A DNA stretch of 64,000 nucleotides, from assembly GCF_000275865.1 (NCBI RefSeq), contig NZ_CM001555.1:1137706-1201705 (forward strand), written 5' to 3'. Source of the stretch: Methanofollis liminatans DSM 4140 (GTDB lineage: Archaea > Halobacteriota > Methanomicrobia > Methanomicrobiales > Methanofollaceae). Under the pieces are notes generated by a model. The model made no database searches and was not told the origin of the DNA. It saw only the letters and a program-made list of their open reading frames with translations. A program made the translations under genes and the position numbers. Shown piece after piece: positions 11,773 through 20,247 of this stretch. How positions within the stretch are numbered: the stretch's first letter is position 1; each line of letters begins with the position of its first letter.

Positions 11773-12822
11773 ATGTTCATGTATTACCCGCTCCACCAGG
11801 GATTATCCATGGACGCCGGGGACGCTGCGCTCTTTCCTGAGGAACAAGCGCGCCTCGAAGAGGCGATCGCTTTATTCTCTCCAGCAGAGCCCGCGCACGT
11901 CGCCGTCGTCTCCGAATATCTCGCTGGAAGGACCCCGTTCGTGCAGGCGCTGGTCCCGCAGTACAGCGACCGCATCGCCTTCATGCCCCTCTACTCGGTG
12001 ACGCACGACACGGGTTTTCTCGACGACCTCCGCCGGGGCCCGGAGATCATCGTCCTCGGCGACTGCCAGAACCTCTTCCTCAGGCGGATCGGGGGGTTCG
12101 AGAATCTCGACGCATTCCTCGCCTTTGCCGCCCGCACCGACCGGATGCTGATCACCACCTGGAACGTCCATGCCTGGAACTATCTCGTGCAGGCGCGCTC
12201 GATCGGCGCCTGTTTCCCGGTGCAAATCGCCCTCCCCCGCCTCGGCGCCGGAGCGATAAAGAAGACCATACTCTCGGGCTATACCCGCGAGATCAGGTTC
12301 GTGGAGGACGCTCCCTCAAGGACACCTGTCCTCCTCTCCCTGGGAGAAAAAGAGATCACGCTCCCGTTCGGCGGCGGCAAAACCGCCGTTCCCTGGCCCG
12401 ATATCAACCTCGCCCCCCTGCGGGTCCGCCTATCGGGAAGGAGGGAGGAAAAGGTGGCGGTGGAGGACCTGGTCTTCGAGCGACTTGCCCGGATCGCCCG
12501 CGGCAACATCGGGGTGGCCCGGGCGGTCTGGTCGAACTGTGTGGATAAAGACGAGGTCAGGGTCAGCACCATCCAGGAGAATAAGCCCGATCTCAAACTG
12601 ACGGTTGACGAGTCTTTCGTCCTTCTCGTCGTCCTTTCTATGGAGCGGATCGGCTGGAGCGATCTCGCGCGGGTTCTGGAGCCCGATATCGACCCGGCGC
12701 CCTCCCTGTTCAGGCTGAAATCGCTTGGCATCATCGGCGAGGGCCGCCAGGGCATCTCCGTCCTGCCCGGCGCCCTCGGAGCGGTGACCGACTATCTGAG
12801 AAAAATGCGGATGGTGTGGTAG
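11773..12822 (+). CDS. Conserved protein resembling a P-loop ATPase with a degenerate Walker A
   Basis: 349 residues, no confident family. The order of strands and motifs recalls archaeal AAA/STAND proteins. VAVVSEYLAGRTPF sits where a P-loop GK(T/S) would be but lacks the lysine pattern. EIIVLGDCQNLFLRRIGGF resembles a Walker B/sensor region. LITTWNVHAWNYL follows, then GNIGVARAVW as in ORC-like lid helices, and a C-terminal winged-helix-like part. It abuts an mscS-type gene with no spacer, so both are probably one transcript and may act together at the membrane. The ATG at 11809 is an alternative start. Confidence 0.55.
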   Translation: MFMYYPLHQGLSMDAGDAALFPEEQARLEEAIALFSPAEPAHVAVVSEYLAGRTPFVQALVPQYSDRIAFMPLYSVTHDTGFLDDLRRGPEIIVLGDCQNLFLRRIGGFENLDAFLAFAARTDRMLITTWNVHAWNYLVQARSIGACFPVQIALPRLGAGAIKKTILSGYTREIRFVEDAPSRTPVLLSLGEKEITLPFGGGKTAVPWPDINLAPLRVRLSGRREEKVAVEDLVFERLARIARGNIGVARAVWSNCVDKDEVRVSTIQENKPDLKLTVDESFVLLVVLSMERIGWSDLARVLEPDIDPAPSLFRLKSLGIIGEGRQGISVLPGALGAVTDYLRKMRMVW

Positions 12823-13629
12823 ATGGCCGAAACCAGTGTCCTCCCGCTCAAAGAGATCGACCCTGCGACCGTCCTCTACGTGGTCTATGTCCTCCTCGCC
12901 GCCTACCTCATCGTCTGGATCGCCGCCTATCTCCTCACCCGCCTCTCCGAACGGAGCGGGCAGTACAGGATCGCCGTCGACACCCTGATCCCTCTGACAA
13001 AGGTGGTCGTCTACGCCGTCGCCACGTATCTCCTTGTGACCGCCTTCGTGGAGCCCTCCCTCTCTGAACTCGTCGCCTTTGCGGGCTTCTTCGGCGCCGG
13101 CGTCGGTTTCGGCCTCAAGGACTTTTTTGCCGATATCATGGGCGCTCTTGTCATCACGTTCGAGAGGCCCTTCCAGATCGGGGACAAGATCGCCGTCGGC
13201 GATACGTATGGCGAGGTGGTCGATATCGGGATCAGGTCGACGCGGGTCATCACCCCTGACGACAGTCAGGTCTCTCTCCCCAACTTCCTGATCTTATCGA
13301 GCGCCGTTTCCAGCGCAAATGCAGGAAGCCTGGCGATGATGGTCGTCATTGACCTCTTTATCGACACGGAGAGCGATCCTGTTCGGGCAGGCGATATCCT
13401 CAGGGACGCCCTCATCACCTCAAAATATGTCTATATCTCAGAAGAGCACCCGTACACGATCCTGGTCGAGGATTTCCCCTGGTACCTCCGCCTCCGGGCG
13501 AAGGGCTATGTCACCGACCTCAGGTTCGAGTTTCAATTTATGTCGGATGTGACCGGACGGGCATGGGCGGAGTACGCCCGCCAGGGGATCAAACCGCCCC
13601 GGGTCGTCCCCGGCATCGCCCTCTCATGA
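12823..13629 (+). CDS. mscS: MscS family small-conductance mechanosensitive channel
   Basis: 268-residue membrane channel that would release solutes on hypo-osmotic shock. Three N-terminal helices cover about residues 15-105. The third is the glycine/alanine-rich pore helix FFGAGVGFGLKDFFADIMGA, followed by FERPFQIGDKI, the hallmark of the beta domain, and VRVITPDDSQVSLPNFLI-type sequence. The C-terminal alpha/beta domain is short. Its ATG follows directly after the stop of the preceding gene. It ends 6 bases inside the convergent neighbour. The betaine importer operon at 16.5 kb is a functional counterpart in osmotic balance. Confidence 0.88.
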   Translation: MAETSVLPLKEIDPATVLYVVYVLLAAYLIVWIAAYLLTRLSERSGQYRIAVDTLIPLTKVVVYAVATYLLVTAFVEPSLSELVAFAGFFGAGVGFGLKDFFADIMGALVITFERPFQIGDKIAVGDTYGEVVDIGIRSTRVITPDDSQVSLPNFLILSSAVSSANAGSLAMMVVIDLFIDTESDPVRAGDILRDALITSKYVYISEEHPYTILVEDFPWYLRLRAKGYVTDLRFEFQFMSDVTGRAWAEYARQGIKPPRVVPGIALS

Positions 13630-14742
13630 GGCGCCCCTCTCGACCTTCGCATAGGGATCGAGGAGGACGCGGTTTGGCATGCCCCTGAGCGCCACCGCCG
13701 CAAGGGCGCCGATCACGCCGCGGCCCCCGAAGAGGTGGACACCGCTCTCCGCGGCGACCGCACGCGCCTCTTCCTCGCTGACGGCCTCGCTGCGCGCCCT
13801 GATCCCGTAGGCGCTCAACTCGGGCAGGATCCTGAAGCCCTGCCTGACGGCGATCCCCCATTCCGGAGAGAGTGCCTCCGAGGAGACGAAGCGCTGCGCC
13901 CTCTCCTCGATCTCAGATAAGGAATCGGGTTCGGCGGCGAACTCGATATAACTGCACGAGTTCCCGGTCGTCCGCTCGGGAAGATCTGGCTTGAGCATCG
14001 CCACCCGGTGACCGATCGGAATAATCCCCTCGCCGGTGCTGAGGTGCTGCAGGAGGGCGAGGGCGAGGGCGAAGGTCGCCCCCCCCTCCGGGGAGTCGGT
14101 GTCGTCGATTCCGATCCCGATGTGCACCAGGGCGCGGGTCCGTACCTCGCCCTCGATGATCCCGTCGGTCTTGTGCGCTGTCACCGAACAGACGCCTTCG
14201 GCCTCGGCCATCTGGTCGGTGAGGGAGTAGGCCGGACCGCCGATGCACCGGATCGTCTGGACGATCTCGTCCCCTTCTCTCCTGATGGCCGCGATCCCTG
14301 CGGCCGGTTTCGGCGAGAGCCCGATCTCCACCTCGCTTTCGGTCAGCACGCCGCATTCCCGCAGGAGCGTGCCGTCGCGCTGGACGTGGACGAGCGCCCC
14401 GCCGGCGCGTTTGTGATGATATTCGCAGAAGGCGGCGCACCCGCTGCTCAGGCACTCGTGATAGCATTCGACGCGGTCGCCGTCGACCGTCGTGAAGATC
14501 CGCCGGCACGCCGAGACCGGCAGGACCGACCGCGCCGCAAAGGTCGCCGGGTGCCGGCCGTGCCGCTCCTCTTTCTGGAGGATGCACCCCTCGTCGAGGA
14601 GGCGGGTCACCCAGTCCTGAAGGGTGCTCCGCGGCAGATAGCAGCGCTCCGCGATCTCCGGGATCGTGAAATATCCCTTATCGATGGTCGCCCTTCGCAT
14701 CTCAGCGAGGATCTCGCGCCGCCGCTCAATCACCCTCGACAT
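13624..14742 (-). CDS. HTH protein with a TiaS-like domain (possible methanogenesis marker 11 relative)
   Basis: 372 residues. Residues 1-60 look like a winged helix-turn-helix (FTIPEIAERCYLPRSTLQDW). A cysteine-rich segment follows (Cys79, 93, 97, 102, 106, with CEYHHK). From about residue 205 comes HIGIGIDDTDSPEGGATF, the ATP-binding signature of the tRNA(Ile2)-agmatidine synthase TiaS group. The remainder of TiaS (OB fold and zinc ribbon) is not evident, so it is unlikely to be TiaS itself. From memory it resembles the family called methanogenesis marker 11; this is unverified. It is last in an ACT-hom operon and overlaps hom by 17 bases. Confidence 0.55.
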   Translation of the reverse strand: MSRVIERRREILAEMRRATIDKGYFTIPEIAERCYLPRSTLQDWVTRLLDEGCILQKEERHGRHPATFAARSVLPVSACRRIFTTVDGDRVECYHECLSSGCAAFCEYHHKRAGGALVHVQRDGTLLRECGVLTESEVEIGLSPKPAAGIAAIRREGDEIVQTIRCIGGPAYSLTDQMAEAEGVCSVTAHKTDGIIEGEVRTRALVHIGIGIDDTDSPEGGATFALALALLQHLSTGEGIIPIGHRVAMLKPDLPERTTGNSCSYIEFAAEPDSLSEIEERAQRFVSSEALSPEWGIAVRQGFRILPELSAYGIRARSEAVSEEEARAVAAESGVHLFGGRGVIGALAAVALRGMPNRVLLDPYAKVERGAS

Positions 14743-15712
14743 GGCAATCCCTGATGAAGAGGAGGTCCCCGATCACGGCGCTCGCTGTCTCGACCGAGCC
14801 TGCACCTTTCCCGACCTGCGTGATCGCCCCGGCCATGTCGGTGACGACGGTCACGGCGTTCAGGGTGTCCCTGACGACGAGGGGATGTTTTTTCGGCAGG
14901 ATGCGCGGGGAGACGCGGAGCAGTTTTCTCCCGGGGATCACCTCGCCGATGAGGCGGATGGTGCAGTTCTGGCTCCCGGCCAGGGTGAGGGCCTCGGCGG
15001 TCAGGAGGTCGATGCCGGTACATTCGACGTCCCTGAGGGTGATGCCGTTTTTCCAGATAGTATTTGCAAGGATGACCAGTTTGAGGGCGGTATCGATCCC
15101 TTTTACGTCGAAAGTCGGGTCGGCCTCGGCATAGCCCATCTCTCGCGCCTCGGCAAGGGCCTGATCGTAGGTGAGCCCTTCGTCCGCCATTCTGGTGAGA
15201 ATATAGTTGCAGGTCCCGTTGAGGATGCCATATACGGCGAGTACCTCGTTGCCGGCAAGGCCATGCTGGAGCGTCTGGATGATCGGGATCGCTCCGCAAA
15301 CCGTCGCCTCATAGCGGAGCTGGACGCCGTTCTCCGCGGCAAGGTGCATCAGTTCGGTGTAGTGGAGGGCAAGCGGCCCTTTGTTCGAGGTGACGACGTG
15401 TTTCCCCCTCGAGAGGGCCGTCCTGATCGAGGTGAGGGCGGGCTCGCCGGTCCTGATATCAGTCGGCGTCACCTCGACCAGGACGTCGTAGTCGCCATTT
15501 CTGACGATCTCCTCCCCCCGAATAGTGGGATCGCCGCAACAGCCCGTCTTCGTCTTCTGCTCCAGCACCGCCTGGATATCGATGCCGGCCTGGTCCATGA
15601 CGCCTCCCCTGGAATCGGCGATCCCGGTGACGACGATGCCCAGGTCCTTTTTCGCGAGCATCGAGACGACACCTCTTCCGACCGATCCGAGCCCGAGAAT
15701 TGCTACTTTCAT
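14726..15712 (-). CDS. hom: Homoserine dehydrogenase
   Basis: NAD(P)-dependent reduction of aspartate semialdehyde to homoserine, the branch point to threonine and methionine. The 328-residue protein starts with a Rossmann motif (LGLGSVGRGVV, residues 6-16), has VEVTPTD, SNKGPLALHY, and the substrate-binding EATVCGAIPII and GILNGTCNYIL motifs, then DVKGIDTALKLVILAN with the catalytic-region Asp/Lys. It has no regulatory ACT domain of its own; the ACT protein is encoded just upstream and overlaps it by ATGA. Feedback control through that separate protein is a reasonable inference. Confidence 0.95.
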   Translation of the reverse strand: MKVAILGLGSVGRGVVSMLAKKDLGIVVTGIADSRGGVMDQAGIDIQAVLEQKTKTGCCGDPTIRGEEIVRNGDYDVLVEVTPTDIRTGEPALTSIRTALSRGKHVVTSNKGPLALHYTELMHLAAENGVQLRYEATVCGAIPIIQTLQHGLAGNEVLAVYGILNGTCNYILTRMADEGLTYDQALAEAREMGYAEADPTFDVKGIDTALKLVILANTIWKNGITLRDVECTGIDLLTAEALTLAGSQNCTIRLIGEVIPGRKLLRVSPRILPKKHPLVVRDTLNAVTVVTDMAGAITQVGKGAGSVETASAVIGDLLFIRDCHVEGD

Positions 15713-16200
15713 ATGCTCTCCTCCATCGGTTCGACGAGGAGCAGATCTTTCTTCTTCGCCACTGCCCTGAGGATCTCCATCGCCGTCTCCATGTGCGCTG
15801 CATTTGTTGCAGAGACGGTCAGCAGGGCAGAGGAACGCTGGGCGATCCCCGGCATGGTCATATGGATCTCGACCACCTCGGCAAAACCGGTGCAGTCGAT
15901 CTGGTCCACGGTGTCGGAGAGGTCGGTGTGCATCAGGTGTCCGATCATGATGACGCTCCGCTTCATCAAAAGCCGCTCTTCGCCCATCCTGAGGATGGAG
16001 ACGCCCCTGGAAGTGAGGCTCTCCACAAGGCCGTCGATCCGGTCCTCGGGAAGGTCGAGGACGACCTGGACGATCCTGGTCTTGGGGCGGAGGGTCGGAT
16101 CCCACTCATGGATGACCGCAATGATGTTTCCGCCAGCTTCTGATATCGGCTTGAGGGCCGCCACCAGCTGACCCGGGGCGTCCTTCACCTCGATCTTCAT
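15709..16200 (-). CDS. ACT domain-containing protein, putative regulatory partner of homoserine dehydrogenase
   Basis: 163 residues with an N-terminal ACT domain (MKIEVKDAPGQLVAALKPI, then GGNIIAVIHE) that normally binds an amino acid. The C-terminal half (about 75-163) resembles a second beta-alpha-beta unit. It is translationally coupled to hom by ATGA. In other methanogens an ACT protein next to hom is common and is thought to mediate amino-acid feedback; that role is inferred here. The ATG with AGGT five bases upstream was chosen; two TTG codons 12-15 bases upstream sit closer to a better GGTGG sequence and could be used instead. Confidence 0.8.
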   Translation of the reverse strand: MKIEVKDAPGQLVAALKPISEAGGNIIAVIHEWDPTLRPKTRIVQVVLDLPEDRIDGLVESLTSRGVSILRMGEERLLMKRSVIMIGHLMHTDLSDTVDQIDCTGFAEVVEIHMTMPGIAQRSSALLTVSATNAAHMETAMEILRAVAKKKDLLLVEPMEESI

Positions 16201-16313
16201 GGAAACCTGCAACAAACCACCTGTGTAGTATTCTCACGCCGGCAAGATAAGCCTTTTATCGTGCTGGGGCGTCAGAGACCGACCGCTGACGGCAAACCTT
16301 CCCCGGGTGTATC

Positions 16314-16333
16314 AAAGGTATAATATATTTATG
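16314..16333 (+). promoter_or_regulatory. Strong archaeal TATA promoter of the glycine betaine operon
   Basis: AAAGGTATAATATATTTATG is the most AT-rich block in a GC-rich spacer and fits a BRE/TATA arrangement. Transcription would start about 16350, leaving a leader of some 180 bases before the first gene. Promoter activity is inferred from sequence only. Confidence 0.6.
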
Positions 16334-16528
16334 ATGTGGCCGCATACGATCAGGTATATCAGGTTAAGTGGTCCCTGCTTACCGTCCGAATGCAAGAATT
16401 GTCTTGTTTATGGCCACCCGAAACGGGTGTCCCTCTGATTCGAACGGGGTTTGGCAGTGCACCTGCATCGTCGACAGTGTTGTCGTCCTGTCTTGGGACC
16501 CCTCGATCAGCCCTCAGCGGAGGCGTTC
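16334..16528 (+). other. Long 5' leader of the betaine transporter operon
   Basis: About 180-195 bases separate the TATA box from the first start codon, unusual in this window where leaders are mostly 0-45 bases. It contains a perfect hairpin CACCCG-AAA-CGGGTG at 16415-16429 followed by a second possible stem around GACAGTGTTGTC (about 16473-16484). GCGGAGG five bases before the ATG is the ribosome-binding site. No known riboswitch was recognised. The region could also hold an unannotated short peptide or simply an upstream start site. Confidence 0.4.
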
Positions 16529-17749
16529 ATGGATCAGGAAATACAAAAACCGAAACTCGTTATCAACTCTCTGTATAAAATTTTTGGCAAGCGCCCGAAA
16601 GCGGCCCTCTCTCTTCTTGAAATGGGCCGCTCAAAAGAAGAAATTCTGGAAAAAACCGGCCAGACCGTCGGTCTCCAGGCGATCGACCTCGAGATCCTCG
16701 AGGGCGAGATCTTCGTGATCATGGGACTCTCGGGCTCGGGCAAGTCCACCCTTCTCCGGTGCCTCAACCGCCTGATCCCGCCGACCTCAGGGAAGATCCT
16801 GCTCGACGGGATCGATATCGCCTCCCTGGACGAGGCGGCGCTCCGCGAGATCAGGCGGAAAAAACTCGGCATGGTCTTCCAGAACTTTGCCCTCCTGCCG
16901 CACCGGAGCGTGGTCGAGAATGTCGCCTTCGGGCTGGAGGTCCAGGAGATCCCGGAGAGCGAGCGGCTGGAGAAAGCGCGGCAGACCCTCGAGATGGTTG
17001 GGCTCTCCGGCTATGAGGAGAGCATGCCCGACCAGCTCTCCGGCGGGATGAAGCAGCGCGTCGGCCTCGCCCGCGCCCTTGCGAGCGATCCCGATATCCT
17101 GCTCATGGACGAGGCGTTCAGCGCCCTCGACCCGATCATCAGGGCCGGGATGCAGGACGAACTCCTCGACCTCCAGAACGCCCTGAACAAGACGATCGTC
17201 TTTGTGACCCACGACCTTGACGAGGCCCTGAAGCTCGGGAATCGGATCGCTCTGATGAAGGATGGCCGGATCATTCAGGTCGGCACTCCGGAGGAGATCC
17301 TGACCGCCCCGGCAGACGCGTATGTGGCGCAGTTCGTCGCCGGTGTCGATATGACCAGGGTGCTCACGGCCGAGGGCGTCATGAAACCCCCCGAACCTAC
17401 GGTCTGGATCGAGTCAGGGCCGCGGGTCGCGCTCAAACTGATGGAGGAGCATGGCATCTCCTCGATCTTTGCGGTCGGAAAGGGAAAAACACTGAAGGGG
17501 CTGATTGTCGTGGAAGACGCCGTGAAGGCGGCGAAGGAGAAGAAGAGCCTTGCAGAGATCCTCATCACCGGGACCCCGGTGGCGGCGCCCGATACCCCGG
17601 TGCGCGACCTGATCGGGACGGTGGCCACCAGCCAGTACCCGGTTGCGGTGGTCGATGCCTGCAACCGCCTCAGGGGCGTCATCATCAGGGGTTCGCTCCT
17701 TGGTGCCCTGGCGATCTCGGGTGCGCCAGACGAGGAGGAGAGTACATGA
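16529..17749 (+). CDS. Glycine betaine/proline ABC transporter, ATP-binding protein with CBS domains
   Basis: ATPase of an osmoprotectant importer (ProV/OpuAA type), 406 residues. The typical N-terminal extension precedes Walker A GLSGSGKST (residues 66-74), the Q-loop VFQNFALLPHRSV, signature LSGGMKQRVGLARALA, Walker B ILLMDEAFSALD, and switch FVTHDLDEA. Two CBS motifs occupy about residues 280-400 and in OpuA sense ionic strength. It overlaps the permease gene by ATGA. The ATG was chosen because GCGGAGG stands five bases upstream; the frame is open further upstream without similarity. Confidence 0.95.
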   Translation: MDQEIQKPKLVINSLYKIFGKRPKAALSLLEMGRSKEEILEKTGQTVGLQAIDLEILEGEIFVIMGLSGSGKSTLLRCLNRLIPPTSGKILLDGIDIASLDEAALREIRRKKLGMVFQNFALLPHRSVVENVAFGLEVQEIPESERLEKARQTLEMVGLSGYEESMPDQLSGGMKQRVGLARALASDPDILLMDEAFSALDPIIRAGMQDELLDLQNALNKTIVFVTHDLDEALKLGNRIALMKDGRIIQVGTPEEILTAPADAYVAQFVAGVDMTRVLTAEGVMKPPEPTVWIESGPRVALKLMEEHGISSIFAVGKGKTLKGLIVVEDAVKAAKEKKSLAEILITGTPVAAPDTPVRDLIGTVATSQYPVAVVDACNRLRGVIIRGSLLGALAISGAPDEEEST

Positions 17750-18585
17750 ACCTCCCGAAGGTCCCCATCGGCGATGCCGTGGAGGTGCTCGTCTCCTGGA
17801 TCGAGGGGACGTTTGGCTGGCTCCTGAACGGGATCAGCGGTGCCCTCGGTTTTGTCATCTCCCTCCTCAGGGACGCCCTGCTCGTCCTGCCCGCGCCGGT
17901 CTTCATCGTCGTTGCTGCCCTCCTGGTCTGGTTTATCAGCCGCCGGAACACGCATCTCGCCGTCGGTTCGGCCCTCGGGCTGCTGCTCGTCTGGGACCTG
18001 AATCTCTGGGACCTCTCGATGGAGACGCTGGCCCTCGTGATCGCCTCGACGGTCCTGGCCCTGCTCATCGGGATCCCGACCGGGATCATGGCGGCGCGCT
18101 CGGATCTGGTGAACCGGGCGCTCAAGCCGGTCCTGGACCTGATGCAGACGATGCCGGCGTTTGTCTACCTGATCCCGGCGGTCATCTTCTTCGGCCTGGG
18201 CAATGTCCCTGGCATGATTGCCACGGTCGTGTTTGCGATGCCGCCGGTGATCAGGCTCACGGCGCTCGGCATCCTGCAGGTGCCCCGCGACCTGATCGAA
18301 CTTGCCGAGGCGTTCGGGACGACCGAACGGCAGAAACTCATCAAAGTACAGCTCCCCCTCGCCATGCCGACGATCATGGCCGGGGTGAACCAGTGCATCA
18401 TGATGGCCCTCTCGATGGTGGTCATTGCCGCCATGATCGGTGCGCGGGGGCTTGGCTACAAGGTGCTCGAAGGGATCCAGCGTCTCGACATCGGCACCGG
18501 TTTTGAAGCCGGGCTTGCGATCGTGATCCTGGCGATCATCCTGGACCGCCTGACCCAGAGCCTCACCGCCGGGCGAAGAGAGTAA
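17746..18585 (+). CDS. Glycine betaine/proline ABC transporter, permease
   Basis: 279-residue membrane subunit of the ProW/OpuAB family with about six to seven helices. The EAA loop reads ELAEAFGTTERQKLIKVQLP, the site that couples to the ATPase. A family segment LDLMQTMPAFVYLIPAVIFF lies before it, and MIGARGLGYKVLEGIQRLD follows. It is translationally coupled to the ATPase gene and precedes the binding lipoprotein by 21 bases, so the three genes form one import system. Confidence 0.95.
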   Translation: MNLPKVPIGDAVEVLVSWIEGTFGWLLNGISGALGFVISLLRDALLVLPAPVFIVVAALLVWFISRRNTHLAVGSALGLLLVWDLNLWDLSMETLALVIASTVLALLIGIPTGIMAARSDLVNRALKPVLDLMQTMPAFVYLIPAVIFFGLGNVPGMIATVVFAMPPVIRLTALGILQVPRDLIELAEAFGTTERQKLIKVQLPLAMPTIMAGVNQCIMMALSMVVIAAMIGARGLGYKVLEGIQRLDIGTGFEAGLAIVILAIILDRLTQSLTAGRRE

Positions 18586-18606
18586 CCAGAAAAATGGAGT
18601 ATTGAT

Positions 18607-19488
18607 ATGAAACAAAAAAATGTATCGGGAATCATTGTTTTAGGGATAGTCGCGGTGTGTCTTGTCATGACGGCGGGATGCACCGGGTCGGACGGTGGCG
18701 CGGCCACGTCTGAGGATACATCGATCAGCATCGGCTATGTCCTCTGGGACTCCGAGATCGCGAGCACGAACGTGCTCAAGCAGACCTTCGAGAAGGCAGG
18801 CTACACGGTGGAGATCACCGCCGTCGATGCTGCACCGCTCTACCAGGGACTTGCTGCCGGCGACTTCGACTGCACGGTCTCGTCATGGCTGCCGGCCACC
18901 CACAAGACCTACATGGAGACCTACGGCGACTCGATCGTGATGGTCGGGAAGAACCTTGAAGGGGCGAAGATCGGTCTGGTCGTCCCGGCCTATGTGACCA
19001 TCGACTCGATCGAGGATCTCAACGACGCGAAGGAGCAGTTCGACGGGACGATCGTCGGCATCGAGCCCGGTGCCGGCATCATGTCCGCCACCGAGACGGC
19101 GATCGCCGACTACGGTCTCGATTACGAACTCACCTACAGCTCGAGCGCCGGCATGGCCTCGGCCCTGCGCAAGGCGATCAATGAGGAGAAGTGGGTTGTG
19201 GTCACTGGATGGACGCCGCACTGGATGTTCGCCCGCTGGGACCTGAAGTACCTCGACGACCCGAAGGGAGTGTACGGCGGCGAGGAGTACATCGCCACGC
19301 TCGCCCGCACGGGTCTGGAGCAGGATAAGCCTGAGGCCTATGCGATCCTGGAGCGCTTCCACTGGACCACTGACGATATGGCGTCGGTGATGCTCGAGAT
19401 CGAGAACGGGACCCCGGTGGACGACGCCGCGAAGCGGTGGATCGACGGGCACCAGGACCAGGTCGATGCCTGGATCGGCAACGCATAA
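18607..19488 (+). CDS. Glycine betaine-binding lipoprotein of the ABC transporter
   Basis: Extracellular substrate-binding protein (OpuAC family), 293 residues. It has a lipoprotein signal peptide with lipobox MTAG-Cys25 and a Ser/Thr/Gly-rich linker. Aromatic residues expected in the betaine cage are visible in GYVLWDSEI (Trp47), SSWLPATH and VVTGWTPHWMF. PGAGIMSATE is another family motif. It ends the operon and is followed by T-runs. Together with the ATPase and permease it imports compatible solutes under osmotic stress. Confidence 0.95.
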   Translation: MKQKNVSGIIVLGIVAVCLVMTAGCTGSDGGAATSEDTSISIGYVLWDSEIASTNVLKQTFEKAGYTVEITAVDAAPLYQGLAAGDFDCTVSSWLPATHKTYMETYGDSIVMVGKNLEGAKIGLVVPAYVTIDSIEDLNDAKEQFDGTIVGIEPGAGIMSATETAIADYGLDYELTYSSSAGMASALRKAINEEKWVVVTGWTPHWMFARWDLKYLDDPKGVYGGEEYIATLARTGLEQDKPEAYAILERFHWTTDDMASVMLEIENGTPVDDAAKRWIDGHQDQVDAWIGNA

Positions 19489-19490
19489 CC

Positions 19491-19502
19491 TTTTTTGTTT
19501 TT
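19491..19502 (+). terminator. T-rich terminator after the betaine operon
   Basis: T6-G-T5 immediately follows the last stop codon, the usual archaeal intrinsic termination signal. There is no strong hairpin directly before it. Confidence 0.6.
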
Positions 19503-19639
19503 GAACCATGTGGCGGGGGGAATTTCCATCCCCCGGCCCGATATCAAGGGATTTTTACGCGAGTTGCAGCACCTGGAATATTTCTGGACGAAAATTGGTT
19601 GATCCATGTGCTCGTGCCGGGGGCTAGCCGCCCCAAAGA

Positions 19640-20180
19640 TCTGCGATCGGCGCGGGGACGGGCAGCCCACGCCGGCATGCCCGTCCATCATGTTTCATCG
19701 ACCGATACTCCGCCCGGCCCCCCTTCGCATGGCCAGGGCAATCGTGTGCAGGGGTTTGGGGGGTGCAACCCCCGGCGCGGGGCGGGCGTTGTGTGCGGGT
19801 ACGGGAAATCGAGCAGCCATTGCCGGGGGGCCTGCCGCCCCCCGGTCCCCCCGCCGATTGCGATTGGTTCATGTTTCATACGACTGATATTCCGCCCGGC
19901 CCCCCTTCGCATGGCCAGGGCAATCGTGTGCAGGGGTTTGGGGGGTGCAACCCCCGGCGCGGGGTGGGCGTTGTGTGCGGGTACGGGAAATCGAGCAGCC
20001 TCTGCCGGGGGGCTGGCTGCCCCCCCCGGTACCCCCGCCAAGTGTGATTGGGGAAGATGGGAGTAACTCATTCTGGCTCCTGTGCTGCTTTCCTGGTCCG
20101 ATCATGTGCAGGGGTCTGGAGGTGCACCCCTCCCGGCGGGCAGCGTGGGGAAGACCAGTGCGCCCCGTTGCCGGGGAAAT
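19640..20180 (+). repeat. Dispersed modular repeat family, cluster A (two full copies and a decayed third)
   Basis: The spacer of about 760 bases before the hydrogenase protease gene is filled by this GC-rich repeat. Two tandem units start near 19692 and 19873 (period about 181). Each contains CCCGGCCCCCCTTCGCATGG, the hairpin GGGGGGTGCAACCCCC, a short insert of type S2 (GGGCGGGCGTTGTGTGCGGG, then TACGGGAAATCGAGCAG), and the hairpin CCGGGGGGCCTGCCGCCCCC. A third core (about 20095-20180) has diverged. No convincing gene is present; reading frames through it have no ribosome-binding site and repeat the same peptides in every cluster. Confidence 0.85.
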
Positions 20181-20184
20181 AGAG

Positions 20185-20197
20185 TTCTATATATTCC
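20185..20197 (+). promoter_or_regulatory. TATA box of the hydrogenase maturation protease gene
   Basis: TTCTATATATTCC is a clear TATA element at the edge of repeat cluster A. Transcription would start around 20220, giving a leader of about 28 bases. Confidence 0.55.
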
Positions 20198-20247
20198 GAC
20201 CTCGACCCTCCGGCAAGGCATAATACCCCGAAAGACATCTTTTTTCC

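Noticed and set aside
16415-16460. Possible tRNA on the minus strand (GTTCGAATC T-loop-like sequence in the betaine leader)
   Set aside because: The five bases on each side do not pair as a T stem, and no acceptor, anticodon or D arm can be built around it.
19640-20060. CRISPR array
   Set aside because: The repeats are 180-250 bases long, GC-rich and imperfect, with no short identical repeats, regular unique spacers or cas genes nearby.
19437-20066. Long frames through repeat cluster A and similar ones at 23.6-24.2, 29.5-30.2 and 38.8-39.3 kb
   Set aside because: The peptides (for example GRAAHAGMP, PPSHGQGNRVQGFGG) recur in several frames and on both strands wherever the repeat occurs. There is no Shine-Dalgarno and the repeat modules, not codons, are conserved.
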